This document shows positions 63,671 to 64,000 of a DNA stretch of 64,000 bases, one piece after another (within the stretch, counting starts at the first letter, position 1; each line of letters begins with the position of its first letter). Source of the stretch: DAOUAT01 sp964551735 (lineage in GTDB: Bacteria; Chloroflexota; Anaerolineae; CG2-30-64-16); contig CAZKEF010000002.1 in NCBI GenBank assembly GCA_964551735.1, positions 124,001-188,000 of the forward strand, given 5' to 3'. The position numbers and the translations under genes are program-made. The notes under the pieces are model-generated. The model searched no databases. It was not told the origin of the DNA and saw only the letters and a program-made list of their open reading frames with translations.

Positions 63671-63698
63671 TGTCATTCTGAACGCGGTAACGAATCTC
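63671..63698 (-). repeat. Candidate dispersed repeat covering the 3' end of the CinA-like gene
   Basis: This 28-bp stretch, beginning TGTCATTCTGAACGCGG, resembles a family of intergenic repeats I remember from many Chloroflexota and other genomes (TGTCATTCTGAGCG type). It overlaps the last codons and the stop of the adjacent gene. Confidence 0.4.
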
Positions 63699-64000
63699 GC
63701 TTGTTCAACTCCGCCAGGGCATGCTGCCGGAGCACATCTAGGGCGCGAAGGGTGACCCAGCGGGATGCCAGGGTGCCAACACCGCCGAACTGGTAGTGCT
63801 TGACAATGGTCGTGCTCGGTGTTCCCAGTGCCAGATAGGTCTCGCCGGGATTATCACCGTAGATATCCCCCTGGTCACCGCAACAGCTCAGGATAGCCAT
63901 GCCCCAGCCACCTTCATAGGTGTCAATAAGCCGGGCTGCCGCCTCGGCCGCGACCATCTCGCTGACCCAGCCGAACGCTTCGATCTTCGCCGGGGAGAGC
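63673..64000 (-). CDS. CinA C-terminal-domain-like protein, 5' part beyond the window
   Basis: The frame is open from the right edge to the TGA at 63673-63675; the ATG at 63957 is only an internal codon. About 108 residues are visible. They fit the end of a CinA/PncC-type nicotinamide-nucleotide amidohydrolase domain by pattern: an AAEAAARLIDTYEGGWGMAI segment, a loop, then NPGETYLALGTP and VKHYQFGGVGTLASRWVTLR. CinA family proteins recycle NMN to nicotinic acid mononucleotide. The usual glycine-rich loop reads SCCGDQGDIYG here, so the match is partial. The last eight codons fall in a candidate dispersed repeat. Confidence 0.5.
   Translation of the reverse strand, partial: LSPAKIEAFGWVSEMVAAEAAARLIDTYEGGWGMAILSCCGDQGDIYGDNPGETYLALGTPSTTIVKHYQFGGVGTLASRWVTLRALDVLRQHALAELNKRDSLPRSE

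Overview
The window is GC-rich, densely coded bacterial chromosome. Its gene content points to Chloroflexota (Anaerolineae/Caldilineae-like). The signs are lipoproteins with long Thr/Pro linkers, DUF5666/DUF5667 and FG-GAP secreted proteins, secreted proteins ending in a W/A-L-P-L/I-I motif, SARP and CHAT genes, and an extracellular contractile injection system (eCIS). The assignment rests on gene style only; there is no rRNA or marker phylogeny in the window. I found no tRNA, rRNA, CRISPR array or complete insertion sequence.

Layout. (1) 1-14.6 kb, plus strand, highest GC: the 3' part of an eCIS locus. It holds a left-truncated PKD plus substrate-binding-fold protein, a tape-measure-like protein, the AAA+ ATPase, a 2,471-residue cargo-like protein with annexin-type repeats, an orphan 180-residue protein and a SUMF1/FGE-fold protein. 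(2) 14.6-23.1 kb, minus strand: a compact, overlapping cluster of a damaged HipA-family kinase, a class V aminotransferase with a start-proximal frameshift, a 78-residue coiled-coil protein, a CHAT/degenerate S1 protease fusion, a CHAT-TM-TPR protein, an SH3 lipoprotein and a SARP regulator. (3) 23-38 kb: secreted and signalling genes (PQQ-type sugar dehydrogenase, FG-GAP repeat protein, YbaK, Sir2, CDP-alcohol phosphatidyltransferase, ECF sigma with a DUF5667/DUF5666 membrane partner, secreted DUF5666 protein, transposase-derived HTH, gingipain-type C25 protease). (4) 38-52 kb, plus strand: housekeeping genes (fhs, fmdB, tgt, uppP, PstS-like, then nusA-ylxR-infB-rbfA-DHH-truB-ribF). The last gene is fused to an archease domain, and rimP is missing before nusA. 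(5) 52-64 kb, mostly minus: thyA, CBS-ACT, Yip1, era, yhhQ, pckG, mdh, DUF1385, YgjP-like peptidase, a methyltransferase, small lipoprotein, LCP protein, adenosine-specific kinase and a CinA-like gene cut by the right edge.

The genes form several functional sets. The eCIS genes would build and load a contractile injector, with the giant protein as likely payload. The CHAT cluster looks like a regulated protease/signalling module. The sigma/anti-sigma pair probably controls nearby envelope proteins. tgt and yhhQ together imply queuosine precursor salvage. mdh and pckG form a C4/gluconeogenic operon. Seven good sigma70-like promoters with 17-nt spacers were read directly from the sequence. Several perfect palindromes look like dispersed repeat elements or terminators.
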